64,000 nucleotides of DNA, taken from positions 18,240,220 to 18,304,219 of the forward strand of contig NC_089275.1 in NCBI RefSeq assembly GCF_963678975.1, read 5' to 3'. Under the pieces are notes generated by a model, which was not told the origin of the DNA, ran no database searches, and saw only the letters and a program-made list of their open reading frames with translations. Shown piece by piece: positions 1-17,900 of the stretch. Within the stretch, counting starts at the first letter, position 1. The number at the start of each line of letters is the position of its first letter. This DNA comes from Dysidea avara. Taxonomy: Eukaryota; Porifera; Demospongiae; Dictyoceratida; Dysideidae. The position numbers and the translations under genes were made by a program.

Positions 1-700
1 ATCCCAAAACAAACTGAAAAATGCACAAAATCTTTCGTTTTTTATTCGAGCTGGGTGGAGCTCCTGGTGAGCTGCTGGAATACTGCATCATATGAAATCA
101 CAGAAACACCAACTACTACTACTACCAAACGTTTTGAACCATCATTTATCATCATTCTAAACAAAATTAAGTGACCAGTGTGGCATCAGAAGTACCGGAA
201 AGCACTTTGGTACCATTGAGAGAATCCCTTGAAATGATGCACGAAAATTTTGACGTTCTTCACCCAGATGGTGAGAAGTCTCAGATCCTTTCCAAACTAA
301 CAGCATAGACAGACTATGCATCCAACCTTATCACATCACTATGAGGAAGAGTTGGCTTTTCTTGTCTTGGCTGGTAGGGCAGTTTGAATTCGAAAATTCG
401 TGTTTCGTTTTCTGCTTTTTGAGAGAAAGCAACCCTGTGCCGGGAACCCAGTGAATCATTTGCTTATTACTGTGCGTACTTTTAACTACATGAACTCTAG
501 ATAATATCTAGCTAAGCAGCAAGTTCTATCCTGTTCTTTGTGTGGAGCCAGAAATTTTAAAAGTGATTTTTGTATCTCACGAAATACTAAAATCGATAGT
601 TCTGTGAAGACAACAACCGTGCCTCCGGTTTCATGGTGGATCTAGCAATGGGATACTACAATGAACATCCCACAATGGTAGGGGGATCGATTTGTGAAAG
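1..700. other. No gene recognised; possible 5' remnant of repeat material
   Basis: No open frame or splice-supported exon was found. The last 30 bases before position 725 (TTTTTCGG followed by CGGACCCTA) resemble bases near 27685-27705, so this edge is probably also repeat-derived. Nothing else can be supported. Confidence 0.4.
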
Positions 701-1329
701 TTGATTTTTCGGATTGCGGACCCTAGCTTAGTTTCTTCGTTTTTTTTCTTCTTCTTCCTCTTTTCGCACACTTACAAAAACTGCTATAAAACGCAAACGC
801 CTTATCCGATCGCCTTGAAATGTGGCACACAGAAGGGGGGTATAAAGGCGCATCTCTGTACCAACTTTGGCTGGAATACGATAAACAGGCAAAGAGTTAT
901 GAGCGATTATTCACGAAAAATAACACCAATATGTTGTCACGCCTACAGGGTAAACCGCGTATGGGAAGAAGCTGAAAATCGGTGGGTGAATAGGTTAACT
1001 ATTGAACCTCAAACCTTTTGTGGTTTGAAAGAAATCGAGCTAAAAACCAGGAAGATACAACGAAAAAACCAACAGTGTGTAACAATTACGCAATCGAGAT
1101 TAGCTAATAAAAAACCACTGCTTGCCACGCCTACCAGGTAAACCGCTTGGGGTAATGCTTTGAAAATCGCTGTACAGATGGAGTTATCATCTTAGAAAGG
1201 CTCTTCAATGGTGTAGAAGAATCAGACTTAAAGCCACGGAGTTATAACACGAAATCCAACTTGGTGTAGCAAGTGCGAGATCGAGATACTCTAATAGAGC
1301 AGTCATCCTAATAGAGCAGTCACCCTGAA

Positions 1330-4060
1330 CAGAATTCAAGAGATCAGTTAGAAAAAAGTAACCTGTATAGAGATCAGCTACAAACAAATCACCCTGTAGA
1401 GAGTTCAGCTACAAACAATTCACCCTGTTCAGACATCAGTTTGAAGAAGTTTTCTTGTAGAGAGTTTAGTTACAAACAAATCACCCTGTTGAAAAATCAG
1501 CTAGAAGATGTCACCTTGTAGATAGTTCAGTTACAAAGATACCAACATGTAGAGAATTCAGCTACAAACTAGTGACCCTGTAGATACATCAGCTAGAAGA
1601 AGTTACCTTGTAGAGAGTTCAGCTACAAAGAAACCATTCTGTAAAGAGCTCAGCTGCAAACAAATCACCTATACAGAATTCAGGTACAAACAAATCACCC
1701 TGTAGAGAGATCAGCTAGAAGAAGTTACCTTGTAGATAGTTCAGCTACAAACAAATCATCCTGTAGAGAGATCAGTTAGAAGAAGTTACCTTGTAGATCG
1801 TTCAGCTACAAACAATTCACCCTGTAAAGAGATCAGCTAGAAGAAGTTACCTTGTAGAGAGTTCAGCTACAAAGAAACCATCATGTAGAGAATTCAGCCG
1901 CAAACAAATCACGTGTAGAGAGTTCAGCTACAAACAAATCTCCCTGTAGAGAGATCAGCTAGAAGAAGTTTCCTTGTAGAGAGTTCTGCTACAAACAAAT
2001 CGCCCTGTAGAAAGATCAGCTAGAAGAAATCACCTTGTAGAGAGTTCAGCTTCAAAGAAACAATCATGTGAGAGTTCAGCTACAAACAAATTGTCCTGTA
2101 AAGAGATCAGCTAGAAGAAGTTACCTTGCAGAGAGTTCAGCTACAAAGAAACCATCATGTAGAGAGTTCAGCTACAAACAAATCACCCTATAGAAAGATC
2201 AGCTATAGAAGAAATCACCTTGTAGACAGTTCAGCTACAAAGAAACCATCATGTATAGAGTTCAGCTACAAACAAATCACCCTGTAGAAAGATCAGCTAT
2301 AGAAGAAATCACCTTGTAGAGAGTTCAGCTACAAAGAAACCATCATGTAGAGAGTTCAGCTACAAACAAATCCTCCTGTAGAGAGATCAGCTAGAAGAAA
2401 TTACCTTGTAGAGAGTTCAGCTACAAAGATACCATCATGTAGAGAGTTAAGCTACAAACAAATCTCCCTGTAGAGAGATCAGCTAGAAGAAGTCACCTTG
2501 CAGAGAGTTCAGTTACAAAGAAACCACCATGTAGAGAGTTCAGCTGCAAACAAATCATCTGTAGAGAGTTCAGCTATATAGAAATAAGTCACCTTGTAGA
2601 GAGTTCAGCTAGAAGAAGTCACATTGTAGAGAGTTCAGCTACAAAGAAACTACCATGTAGAGAGTTCAGCTGCAAACAAATCACCCTGTAGAGAACTCAA
2701 CTACAAACAAATCGCCATGTAGAAAGATTAGCTAGAAGAAGTTACCTTATAGGGAGTTCAGCTACGAACAGATCACCCTGTAGAGAGTTCAGCTACAAAC
2801 AAATCACCCTGTAGAGAGTTCAGTTACAAAGAAACCACCATGTAGAGAGTTCAGCTGCAAAAAATCAATCACTCTGTAGAGAATTCAGCTAGAAGAATTC
2901 AGCTAGAAGAATTCACCTTGCAGAGAGTTCAGCTGCAAATAAATCACCCTGTAGAAAGTTCAGCTATGAACAGATCACCCTGTAGAGAGATCAGCTAGAA
3001 ACAAGTCACCCTGTAGAGAGTTCAGCTAGAAGAAATTACCTTGTAGAGAGTTCAGCTACAAAGAAACCACCATTTAGAGAGTTCAGCTGCAAACAAATCA
3101 CCCAGAGAGAAAGTTCAGCTATGAACAGATCACCCTGTTGAGAGTTCAGTTAGAAACAAGGAATCCTGTAGAGAGATCACCTAGAAGTATCACCTTGTAG
3201 AGAGTTCAGCTACAAACAAATCACCTGTAGAGAGTTCAGCTACAAACAAATCACCCTGTACAGAGATCAGCTAGAAGAAGTCACCTTGTAGAGAGTTCAG
3301 CTATAAAGAAACCACCATGTAGAGAATTCAGCTGCAAACAAACACCCTGTAGAGAACTCAGCTACAAACAAATCGCCCTGTAGAAAGATCAGCTAGAAGA
3401 AGTTACCTTGTAGGGATTTCAGCTACAAACAAATCATCCTGTAGAGAGTTCAGCTACAAAGAAACCATTCTTTAAAGAGCTCAGCTGCAAATAAATCACC
3501 TGTACAGAATTCAGCTACAAACAAATCACCCTGTAGAGAGATCAGCTAGAAGAAATTACCTTGTAGATAGTTCAGCTACAAACAAATCACCCTGTAGAAA
3601 GATCAGTTAGAAGAAGTTACCTTGGAGAGAGTTTAGCTACAAAGAAACCATTTTGTAAAGAGCTTAACTGAAACAAATCACCTGTACAGAATTCAGCTAC
3701 GAACAAATCACCCTGTAGAGAGATCAGCTAGAAGAAGTTACCTTGTAGATAGTTCAGCTGCAAAGAAATCACCCTGTAGAAAATTCTGCCAGAAACAAAT
3801 TGCCCTGTAGAAAGATCAGTTAGAAGAAGTTAGCTTTTAGAGAGTTCAGCTACAAATAAACCATTCTGTAAAGATCTCAGCTGCAAACAAATCACCTGTA
3901 CAGAATTCAGCTACAAACACATCACCCTGTAGAGAGATCAGCTAGAAGAAGTTACCTTGTAGATCGATCAGCTACAAACAATTCACCCTGTAGAGAGAGC
4001 AATTAGAAGAAGTCACCTTGTAGAGTGTTCAGTTACAAAGAAACCACCATGGAGATTTCT
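1330..4060. repeat. Long minisatellite, about 30-bp units
   Basis: This is an almost unbroken array of variants of TGTAGAGAGTTCAGCTACAA alternating with TGTAGAGAGATCAGCTAGAA, each followed by a short variable linker (AAATCACCC, AGAAACCATCA, GAAGTTACCT). The unit is about 30 bp. It is the reverse complement of the arrays at 38300-38960 and 48190-53110. Each unit holds a short imperfect palindrome (GTAG..CTAC). Frames through it are not coding. Confidence 0.93.
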
Positions 4061-4474
4061 GTAATCAATATATGTGACTGGATTTGCAAAAAGGGGTCTT
4101 CCACACTCATCCAATTCTGTAAACGTTGGAGACCATAACTCAGTGTTCAAGTAACATATTAAGCTGAAAATTTCACCATGTATTCAGCTATAGTGGTGCT
4201 CACCACTGTCCAAATTTCAAGGTAATAGCTCTTTCCAATCAGAAGTTATCAATTGTCAAAGTTGGCAAATTGGATGTGTGTGGAAGACCCCTTTCGCAAA
4301 TCCGGTCACATATGTATTATATATATAGTTTGTACATTTACTGATAAAATATTTAAAGTACATCTACTTCATCTTTTCTTCTTCCTGTAGTAAAGAAAAA
4401 AAACATAGGTTAAAAAAGTCCCAAAGCTGGCCATAGGCCGGCTTTGGGGTATACAAATACAAAAAGAAATGAAA

Positions 4475-4793
4475 TCTAATCCAAAACAGCTAAGCTGTAA
4501 AAAAAGTGTGCGGCCCTCAGAAAGGCTATGGTGAAAAAAGATGTGAAATCCAAGGTGGCGGCCAAGAAATGGCTGTGATGGTAGGTTAATGGTAAAAATT
4601 TTAATAACGACAATTCAGGTGAATTTTTGTGCCACTTCACAAAATTTACCTGAATTGTCATTATTAAAATTTTTACCATTAACCTACCATCACAGCCATT
4701 TCTTGGCCGCCACCTTGGATTTCACATCTTTTTTCACCATAGCCTTTCTGAGGGCCGCACACTTTTTTTACAGCTTAGCTGTTTTGGATTAGA
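4475..4793. repeat. Near-perfect palindrome (foldback), terminal module of composite element
   Basis: The arms run 4475 to about 4630 and about 4640 to 4793. They begin TCTAATCCAAAACAGC and are almost exact reverse complements around a short centre near 4635. The same palindrome, with deletions, recurs at 38075-38196, 47673-47995, 58582-58770 and as one arm at 63310-63440. A mirrored 67-codon frame on each strand is a by-product of the symmetry. Confidence 0.9.
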
Positions 4794-4958
4794 TTATTAA
4801 ATCTGTAAGCGCATGCATGTAGGCGTATCAAATATCGGACATTTATTGCCGCAAAAACTACAACTGCTGATTAAAGTTTTGTGCAAATTCAGATGATTTC
4901 AGCTTTTACACACTATAAAGAGCAAATAAATCACAACTGATTGCTATTTGAGAGCTCA
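4794..4958. repeat. Inverted repeat IR-1, partner of 13605-13767
   Basis: About 165 bp starting TTATTAAATCTGTAAGCGC matches the reverse complement of 13605-13767 with few differences. Its outer border coincides with the end of composite element A, so the full extent on this side is uncertain. The pair flanks the whole 22-exon gene. Confidence 0.85.
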
Positions 4959-5399
4959 CATGTCTTGTGACAGTCTGCAACTGCTCAGCTGACAAACTAC
5001 ACAGCGAAACTGGTAGTCTATGACGACCTTGTCCTTGTACGTATAACATACCGTCGTGGATTGGTTACGAGTGGATACAGCGTTCGTATCAGATTTCGTA
5101 TCATCAGTCGTCTTGCTTCGTCGTGGGACCATTTCTTGGAGACGGAATTCTGTCTGGCACCGTAACAGTAGCTCTCTATCAACACCCAGTACCTCCGTCG
5201 CGGTAGTATCAAAGCATCCTTTGCCGTATCAGCAGTCCTCTATTAACACCCAGCAACACCGTCGCAGTAGTATCAAAGCATGCTGAACTTCGTCCCAGTA
5301 AAACTAGATCCCGTAAAACTAGCCATTATCCGTATAGGTATATTAAATTTTCCGTATACTAGATATTACATTTTCCGTGCATTAAAAAGAAATAAAATG
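4959..5399. other. 3' flank of the 22-exon gene with a short tandem duplication
   Basis: No exon was recognised. Positions about 5170-5220 and 5232-5284 are two copies of one roughly 60-bp sequence (AACACCCAGYA..CCGTCGC..GTAGTATCAAAGCAT). The stretch just below 5400 would be the 3' untranslated region of the minus-strand gene; no clear AATAAA was seen close to the stop. Confidence 0.5.
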
Positions 5400-11222
<5,823 letters not shown>

Positions 11223-11457
11223 TGTGTTAATTAATCAAAATGCTCGAAGAATTGACCACTGGGATTTCTGATTCCACTCTCTAGGACTAGCCAATTTCCG
11301 AGCTGGTTGGACTGTACAGCTGGCTGTTTTAGCGGTTCAAACAACTCAAGTTGTATAAATTTTCTTTGATGGCGCTTATTTCTTGTCATCCCTCTCCAAT
11401 TTTCTTTCTACAACCAATTTCACGCTCACACATAACTCACGCTCACACATAACTCAC

Positions 11458-11639
11458 GTTAGATATCTCAACAAAGTCCTCTTCGTTTCCATTTTCGGGG
11501 AATTCCAGAAGTTCTCTACTTGCGTCCTCCTCGAGATCCGAGTCTTCTGTATGCATTAACTTGTGCCGATAATACGTAGACTTGGACACTTCTTTGTGGC
11601 AGTGATCACAAAACTGTCGCTTTCTATTTCGCTTGACTC
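11458..11639 (-). CDS. Zinc-knuckle-like coding exon, orphan
   Basis: A 60-codon open segment is bounded by a possible acceptor (CTAG at 11640-11643) and a good donor (AACGTGAGT). It encodes RQFCDHCHKEVSKSTYYRHK, a C-x2-C...H type motif, then an acidic stretch. Similar short fingers begin several transposon-derived proteins, by memory. An ATG at 11677 is one base out of frame, so the start is unclear. Its donor is phase 0, while the next exon downstream on this strand (exon 2 of the 22-exon gene) needs phase 1, so it does not join that gene as read. It could be a remnant or the first exon of a lost gene. Confidence 0.35.
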
Positions 11640-11689
11640 CTAGCTAGGCTTTGTGAAGACAAAGTTGTCTCGGCCATTTTATTATCGTG

Positions 11690-13604
11690 TCAAACCGTAA
11701 TAGTTACGGATTCTTATACGATTGGCGTATCCAATGTATCACGAAATTTATTTCGTATCCGTACGTCTAGCTCGTCTCGAGAAATGGCAGGTTTCAAGTA
11801 CGGAAATCGTGTCAACTCGTAACTATTAGTGAGTTTCGCTGTGCTAGCTATGCACAGAGAGCCACAGACACCTGCTGCATAGCCATAACAAACTGTAAAA
11901 TCTTTATTGGTAATATTCTCACATGAGAAATGATACAGCATACAAGAATTGTGAAGAGATTTTTACTGTATATAAGTGACTGTTCTATTAGGGTAGTTCA
12001 TTTTGTCTGACTGCTTTAGGGTATATCTTGTCTTTATACTTACAATATGATCAGATAATGCTAATAAATGTCATGTAAGAAGCCATACATTGTTTAACCG
12101 CCAATACATAGCTATACCAAGAGTTCATAATAATCCCTCCCTATATATGTATGAACTCTTGGCTATACCTATAGTGTGAAGAAGTTTCCTGAAAATGTAA
12201 CTCTTGAAACTAAGTATAAGAAGTTCACACTCTGAATTAGCTCTTCTCTTTTCTAAGTAAAATGGAATTGCTTGTAATCTTATAAGTTTTGTTAGATATC
12301 AAGGCAAAATAATTTGATACCAAGCATAAATGACTGCACAATTTGTTTAATGGACACATAGTGGAGGAAAAAAATAAATATTGTATAAATTGATTCTCTC
12401 ATGAAAGTTTGGAAACTGAACCATCCCTAGCATGTTGCCATTTTCAATCTTCCATTGCGTATATCCTGCAAAGATTAATTGTGTAGGACAGTGGCTGCAA
12501 TCAGGTGCTTACTTTTGATGAAGATTTGTACAGGGTGTATACATATATATAGCTATCAATAATCTCTTCTATGATCCAAGAGCTGGAAACTCATGATAAT
12601 ACATTATAGTAAATGGATCAATTTAGAGTCTATGTAATTGTTTTCCTAAAATCGTATGCATCATCCATGCAATTTTACATGCCTGTACATGTATTTTCCC
12701 TTATTAAAAGTATACTGTTGTAATATGAAACACTATTATTATGCTATGCAATTACTCAAGGTTTACTTGCTGTCATCATACAGAGTTCCAGTATGTTGAT
12801 CACTCTTCAATCCTTACAATGGTAAAGCCATCCATGGTCTAACTGAACTCCTTCCAATAATAACTTAATCAATGACCTTGAGTGCATGACCATGCATATC
12901 AAACACATACATCATCCCCAGAGCTATCGCGGAACTACTTACTGCGGGATGTAGTTCAACACTAGCAACAATCCGGGCTACATTGCATACTCTTCAAGCT
13001 ATACACTTCGCATTACATCTCAATCAAATTTTGTAGCTAAATAGTTGGTGTGAATGTATTCATTGCATTTCTGCACTTGTATACATATGCAAACTTATCC
13101 TATTTAAAATAAATGGATAAGGAAAACCAAAATCAGAATAGTTGAATACATGTGGGTAGCAATAGAGCTATACGTATGTTATGGCAATGTATCTCTTCAC
13201 TGTGTTATTGTCAAGCTATATTTATTTTATGAGATCTAATCTTGCAATTGCAAAGTGTCTATAAAATCTGGAAAATTCCACAGATTTTATAGGTGTTGGA
13301 CTGAAGAAAGGCATATACCAAATTACTTAGATGCACATCTATTGTAGTTGCCTGATTTTATAAGGAAGAGTGGCATGTATAAATTCATCAGTCAGGGCAT
13401 GCTATACCCACGCAGTTTTAAGTGGCTTCAGTACCCCTTTTAAGTTTATTTTAAGTTATTATAGCTACTTGCAAGGAGCAAGACAATATCAAGACTTCTG
13501 GTTCCAAAATCAAGGATCTAACATAAACAGAACACATTACAAATTTTATTTTAGTTGTAAGCAATGGTTTCTCACATGATATCGTATCAGTTATATTTAG
13601 TGGC
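11690..13604. other. Intergenic, no gene seen
   Basis: AT-rich sequence without supportable frames. A small hairpin at about 12119-12166 pairs CCAAGAGTTCATA with TATGAACTCTTGG. The short frames at 11714-11941 (minus) and 13370-13579 (plus) show no recognisable features. Confidence 0.5.
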
Positions 13605-13767
13605 TGAGCTCTCAAATAACAATCAGTTGTGATTTGTTTGCTTTTTATTGTGTGTAAAAGCTGAAATCATCTGAATTTGCTCAAAAATCTGATCAGCAGT
13701 TGTAGTTTTTCGCGGCAATAAATGTCCAATATTTGATACGCCTACATGCGCTTACAGATTTAATAAT
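13605..13767. repeat. Inverted repeat IR-2, partner of 4794-4958
   Basis: The reverse complement of the IR-1 sequence ends at the TTATTAAATC border. The two copies face each other 8.6 kb apart. Confidence 0.85.
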
Positions 13768-14989
13768 TACTGAGGCATAGAATCGATTTATAAGCTGAAA
13801 CTTGGTGGGCTGAACCTTGAGTGATTACCCTAGCTGCATGCCAAATTTCATTCAAATCCGTGTATGTATTGTGCTTTGCGAGCTACAGTCCGAAAATCCA
13901 TACTTTTGGCCAAAACGTCATGTGATTCGGACACATGCTTATTGGCTCGCCAAACACACAGTCCTTGAAGAAATCCTACGAAACTTGGTGGGCTAAATAG
14001 TGAAGGTCTAAGGTAATAGCAATGCAAAATGCAAGGGAATACGTTGCATATAGTTTCTGCGTACGAGCGTCCGATAATTCCTGGTGGCCGAACATCGGTG
14101 GCTTACTCTACCAAAATTGTGGACTTTTGCTAACATTGTGAACCTTGTTTTATTTAAATTGTGGACCTTTTCTCTAAGAAGGCGGTTCTTCAGGACCTTC
14201 TGGCTACGGGTCTGACTGCAGATGCATTAAAGTAACTCATGGTTGCTAGATACAAAGTGTCCGGAAATAGTGGTCGTTGGAGTAGGTAAACTTTAGCAAG
14301 CTGTATCTGCCAGTTGGTGTACATTTCAGACTCCAAATTTTTATCATGGTACTAACATAGACTAAAGTTATATATACTAGAGTGTAGTGGCAATCGGTTC
14401 TTTCCTTGCGGAATTATGAGCTGTTGTCCGGATATAGATTTGAGTTTTGTCCGGTAATCGATCGTTTTTTGTGCGGATGGACATTTGGGCTTCGTATTCC
14501 TACCTGCTTCAACCGATTGGAGTGATTTTTGGTATGTAAAGTGGCAACGCATATGTCCTCCTATGCTGCAAATATCAGGGCTATGGAACTGTTTGTTTGG
14601 TTGCTACAGGTGTCCGGATATAAAATCGTCCGGGAATCGATTAATGACTCTATACGGAGAATTTTTTTATTTAAAAATCTCGGATACTGGAATGCCTACA
14701 GTATGGGTCTAGTAGGTTTTATTACTTATAACTGAGCGTTGTAATACCTGTATATAGCTAGGCCTTTGCCAATAATTGTTCAAAAATCCTGTTGTGGCTT
14801 GTTAGTCTATACCGGGAGTAAACGAGTTAGTCCGCGAGTTCTCGTAAATTCTAAAATCCCCCTAGCTAATCTTATTAGTAAGGCTCTCCTTATTTAGAGT
14901 TATTCTAAATATAGTTAGTTTAGCGCTTGCATTCAACTGCATGCAAATAGCTAGCTATATGCAAAACAATAGAGTGCAAAGAAGAAAAC
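13768..14989. other. Upstream region of the TRIM-NHL gene
   Basis: No exon is supported. Phrases such as GTCCGGATATA recur near 14418 and 14610, together with CCGGTAATCGAT / CCGGGAATCGAT, a short imperfect duplication. The promoter of the TRIM gene presumably lies in the last few hundred bases, but no element could be assigned. Confidence 0.45.
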
Positions 14990-17900
14990 ATGGCGACTAA
15001 CTGGGAGAAGGTGAAAGAAGAGCTCACTTGTGCAATTTGCCAAGATCTTCTAAATGACCCCAAGATACTCCCCTGTCTTCATTCGTTTTGTGCCGGCTGC
15101 CTTAAAGAATGGTTGGGTCGATTGCCCTACTTGGATAGTTCGAAACGTGAGCTTGAGTGTCCACTGTGCAGAGGAAAGGTTGCACTATCTACTCCACGTG
15201 CTGTAGAAGATTTACCATCGCATTTTTCAGCCGTTCGTCTAGTGGAGATCGTGCGTCTACAACAGCAAGTAAGCAGTAAGAAGGTCACGCCCATTTGTCA
15301 AAGTTTCGATGAAGGAGAACCAGCAGTGTCGTATTGCAACGAGTGTGCTACGTTCTTATGTGAGTTTTGCGAGACGGCGCACCGACGACTAAGAAGCACC
15401 AGTGGGCACAAAGTCTGCTCAATGGATGAGTTAAAGAAAGGCAGTGCTACTGATATTCCATCCATCTTACCAGAGAAGGTTGAGATGTGTCTCGTCCACC
15501 CTACCAAACCACTGGAGTTGTACTGCAGGTGTGAAGATGTGTTGATCTGTCGAGACTGCATCATCAAGAAACACAAGGGCCATGACTATGATGTGATCTC
15601 TGATGTTGTTAATGGTGAGAAGAAGATACTGAAGGAAGCTCTTCCTAGTATCCAGCAACTAATAGATGAAGTAGAAGAAGCCATCAATGGAGTAAAGAGC
15701 AAAAGACAAGATGTGAAGAATAGGAAAGAAGAAAACATTCACAGGTTGGATGATGCCTTTCATACCCTCCATGCTGCCCTAGATGAACGAAAGAGACAGT
15801 TACAACAACAGATCAAACAGGATACAGAGGGAAACGATAAAGGCTTAGCAGTACAGGAAGATGAACTGTGTTTCTTATTAAGCCAGTTGAAGAGCTGCTG
15901 GAGTTTCATCGATGATAAACTACAACGAGGTGTTAACAAGGATGTGCTGGCCATGAAAAGATCAATGTTGGAGCGAAGAGATAAACTGAAAGAAACGAAG
16001 AGCAAAACAAAACTAAACCCTATCATGAAGGAACAAGTGCCCATCAACCTCAAAGGTATAGATAATGTGGTACATATAATTTCTAAGCTAGGGTCATTTT
16101 GTGAGGCTCAGAAATGCTACACATTAGGATTGAAAGGTATTCTACCTTTTACGTGCAAGAAAAATTCCTTTACAATACAACTAAAAGATCCATTGAGTAA
16201 TGACATTTGCAATTCCAAAGAGATAGATGTGATGGTACAATATTACAACAAAAATCAGATCACTGAGGCAGCTACTATCAGAGAAATTGGTGGTGGTAGT
16301 TATGAGGCTTCTTACATTTGTAAATTTGGTGGGAGTCACACTGTGTCTATACAGGTGGGAGGGGAACGCATTCCCGGTAGTCCATTTAAGTGAGTTGACA
16401 TCGATATCTCTAGCTCTGTGTATTGCGTAGCACATAATTATGTACTGATAAATAAATGTGACCAAATTTGACAAAAAGCATTGTGTAAAATGTGTAGGTC
16501 AATAGCTTACTGAGTAGTCAGGTTACAGTTGGTTAAAAGTCAGAAAATCAAGACACACGGTAGTGTGTCGTGCAGCCCAAGAAGCCGGCGCGCAACGCCC
16601 GTGAGTATATTGACAGGAAGAACGAAAATGCAATTTTCGCACCTCCGTGGCTCTGTGCTGCCTTGATGAAACAAGATGATTTTTGCTGCGGACACTCCCT
16701 CCAACTTCAGTACTCCACATTCCAAATTTGAGTGAAATCGCTTCAAGCGTTCCCGAGATATGCGACTTCAAAAATTGGCTTAGTTTCTTCATTTCTTTTA
16801 AAAAACAGGTGCGCGCCCACAGCTGGCCGAAGCAGTACTTACAATGCATTCTTCATGGATTTACCAGTGTCCTCCTTAGTGTCCCATTCTTCTTTGCTGG
16901 CAGCAAAAGGTGTCAAATTGTCAGTAGCACGTGATGGTTTCTCTTCATAATGGAAATTGTCTGTATTTTTCATAGTGGCTGCTTTGATTGCAGAGGTACT
17001 TTTGAAGAACAGTTCTTGATTCATACTGTTGTGTAACGGACTCAACATCGTTGACAACAAAATGTAAAATGGATACTCCACTTTTCAGACAATAATTGAT
17101 AGCTGGGATGTGCAGCACCATTCTTTCTTTTGATGTGGTATGCATGGGTTTACCAGTTATAATAATTAAATTTTTTACTTTACAACTAGAGTTAACAAAC
17201 AAGTACACAATTTTCTAGGGACCATGGCACATCGATAAAAAGTACTGAAGCAAGCTGGAGTATTAGTGCATGACATTAATCACAGTAAAACAATAAGCAG
17301 TGTTATATCCCTACTGTGCTCAAGGTATCATAATGGAAATGTACAGTAAGAATATAACATTTCTTATTGTTTTACTGTGATTTGTTTCAGTACTTTTTAT
17401 CAATGTGCTATTGTCCTTACTCTAGTTGAAAATTCCAAATCTTTTGTGTACTTGTGTCAATCCTGGTATCAGCCTATAGACAAGGGATCATATAACTCCA
17501 CAGACAGTGAAATTCAAATATGTCTACTGTGTACTATAGGCTTTTCAAATTCCTTATTGGGACAGTATACAGAGGTACATGTTTTAGTGCGTCACATTAC
17601 CGACACAACAAAACAAAGCAATGAAAATGAAGTTGAATAGCAGCACTATGAAAGAATGGTAGCACAGGCAGGGCAGGTCAGCCTTTCTACATTCACTAGT
17701 GGCATGAAATTACTTTGGTGGACTATTCCTAGTTGTTCCTTCGATTCAATGGTCTTCCTATTGAAACAGCACAAAGCAGCCCATTCTGAGTATCGCTGTT
17801 ATGCATAAGATTGGTGTGAACTTTTCTGTTCAGCAGGCATTTTCTGCACAGCCTTTTACTGCTTCTCAGCTTGCTCAACTTGTCTTTCCTTGCCTATTAA

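Larger units (their letters stand above)
736..4793 (-). mobile_element. Composite minisatellite-core element, copy A (truncated tail)
   Basis: Read on the minus strand, the order is: terminal palindrome (4793 to 4475), GC-rich hairpin (4447 to 4421), about 300 bp of linker, minisatellite (about 4060 to 1330), a GATACTCTAATAGAG motif (about 1280-1325), then a tail module (about 1280 to 736). The same order occurs in the copies at 38075-39806 and 47673-53976. The tail is cut off before the terminal hairpin that the other copies have. The start is TCTAATCC after an A, as in the other copies. A spurious frame of about 80 codons in the tail is shared with the tail of copy D on its opposite strand, which shows repeat identity rather than coding. 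Confidence 0.75.

Noticed and set aside
701-1141. A 146-codon frame, similar to a minus-strand frame at 59000-59245
   Set aside because: The similarity comes from the shared tail module of the composite element; no domain, splice pattern or consistent length supports coding.
1330-4060. Regularly spaced repeats that might suggest a CRISPR array
   Set aside because: There are no unique spacers; linkers are themselves repeated, units vary, and the surroundings are eukaryotic.
4476-4792. Two mirrored 67-codon frames on opposite strands
   Set aside because: They result from the palindrome; similar frames recur in other copies of it with no sign of selection.
5018-5286. Overlapping frames on both strands downstream of the 22-exon gene
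   Set aside because: They cover a small tandem duplication and have no coding signature.
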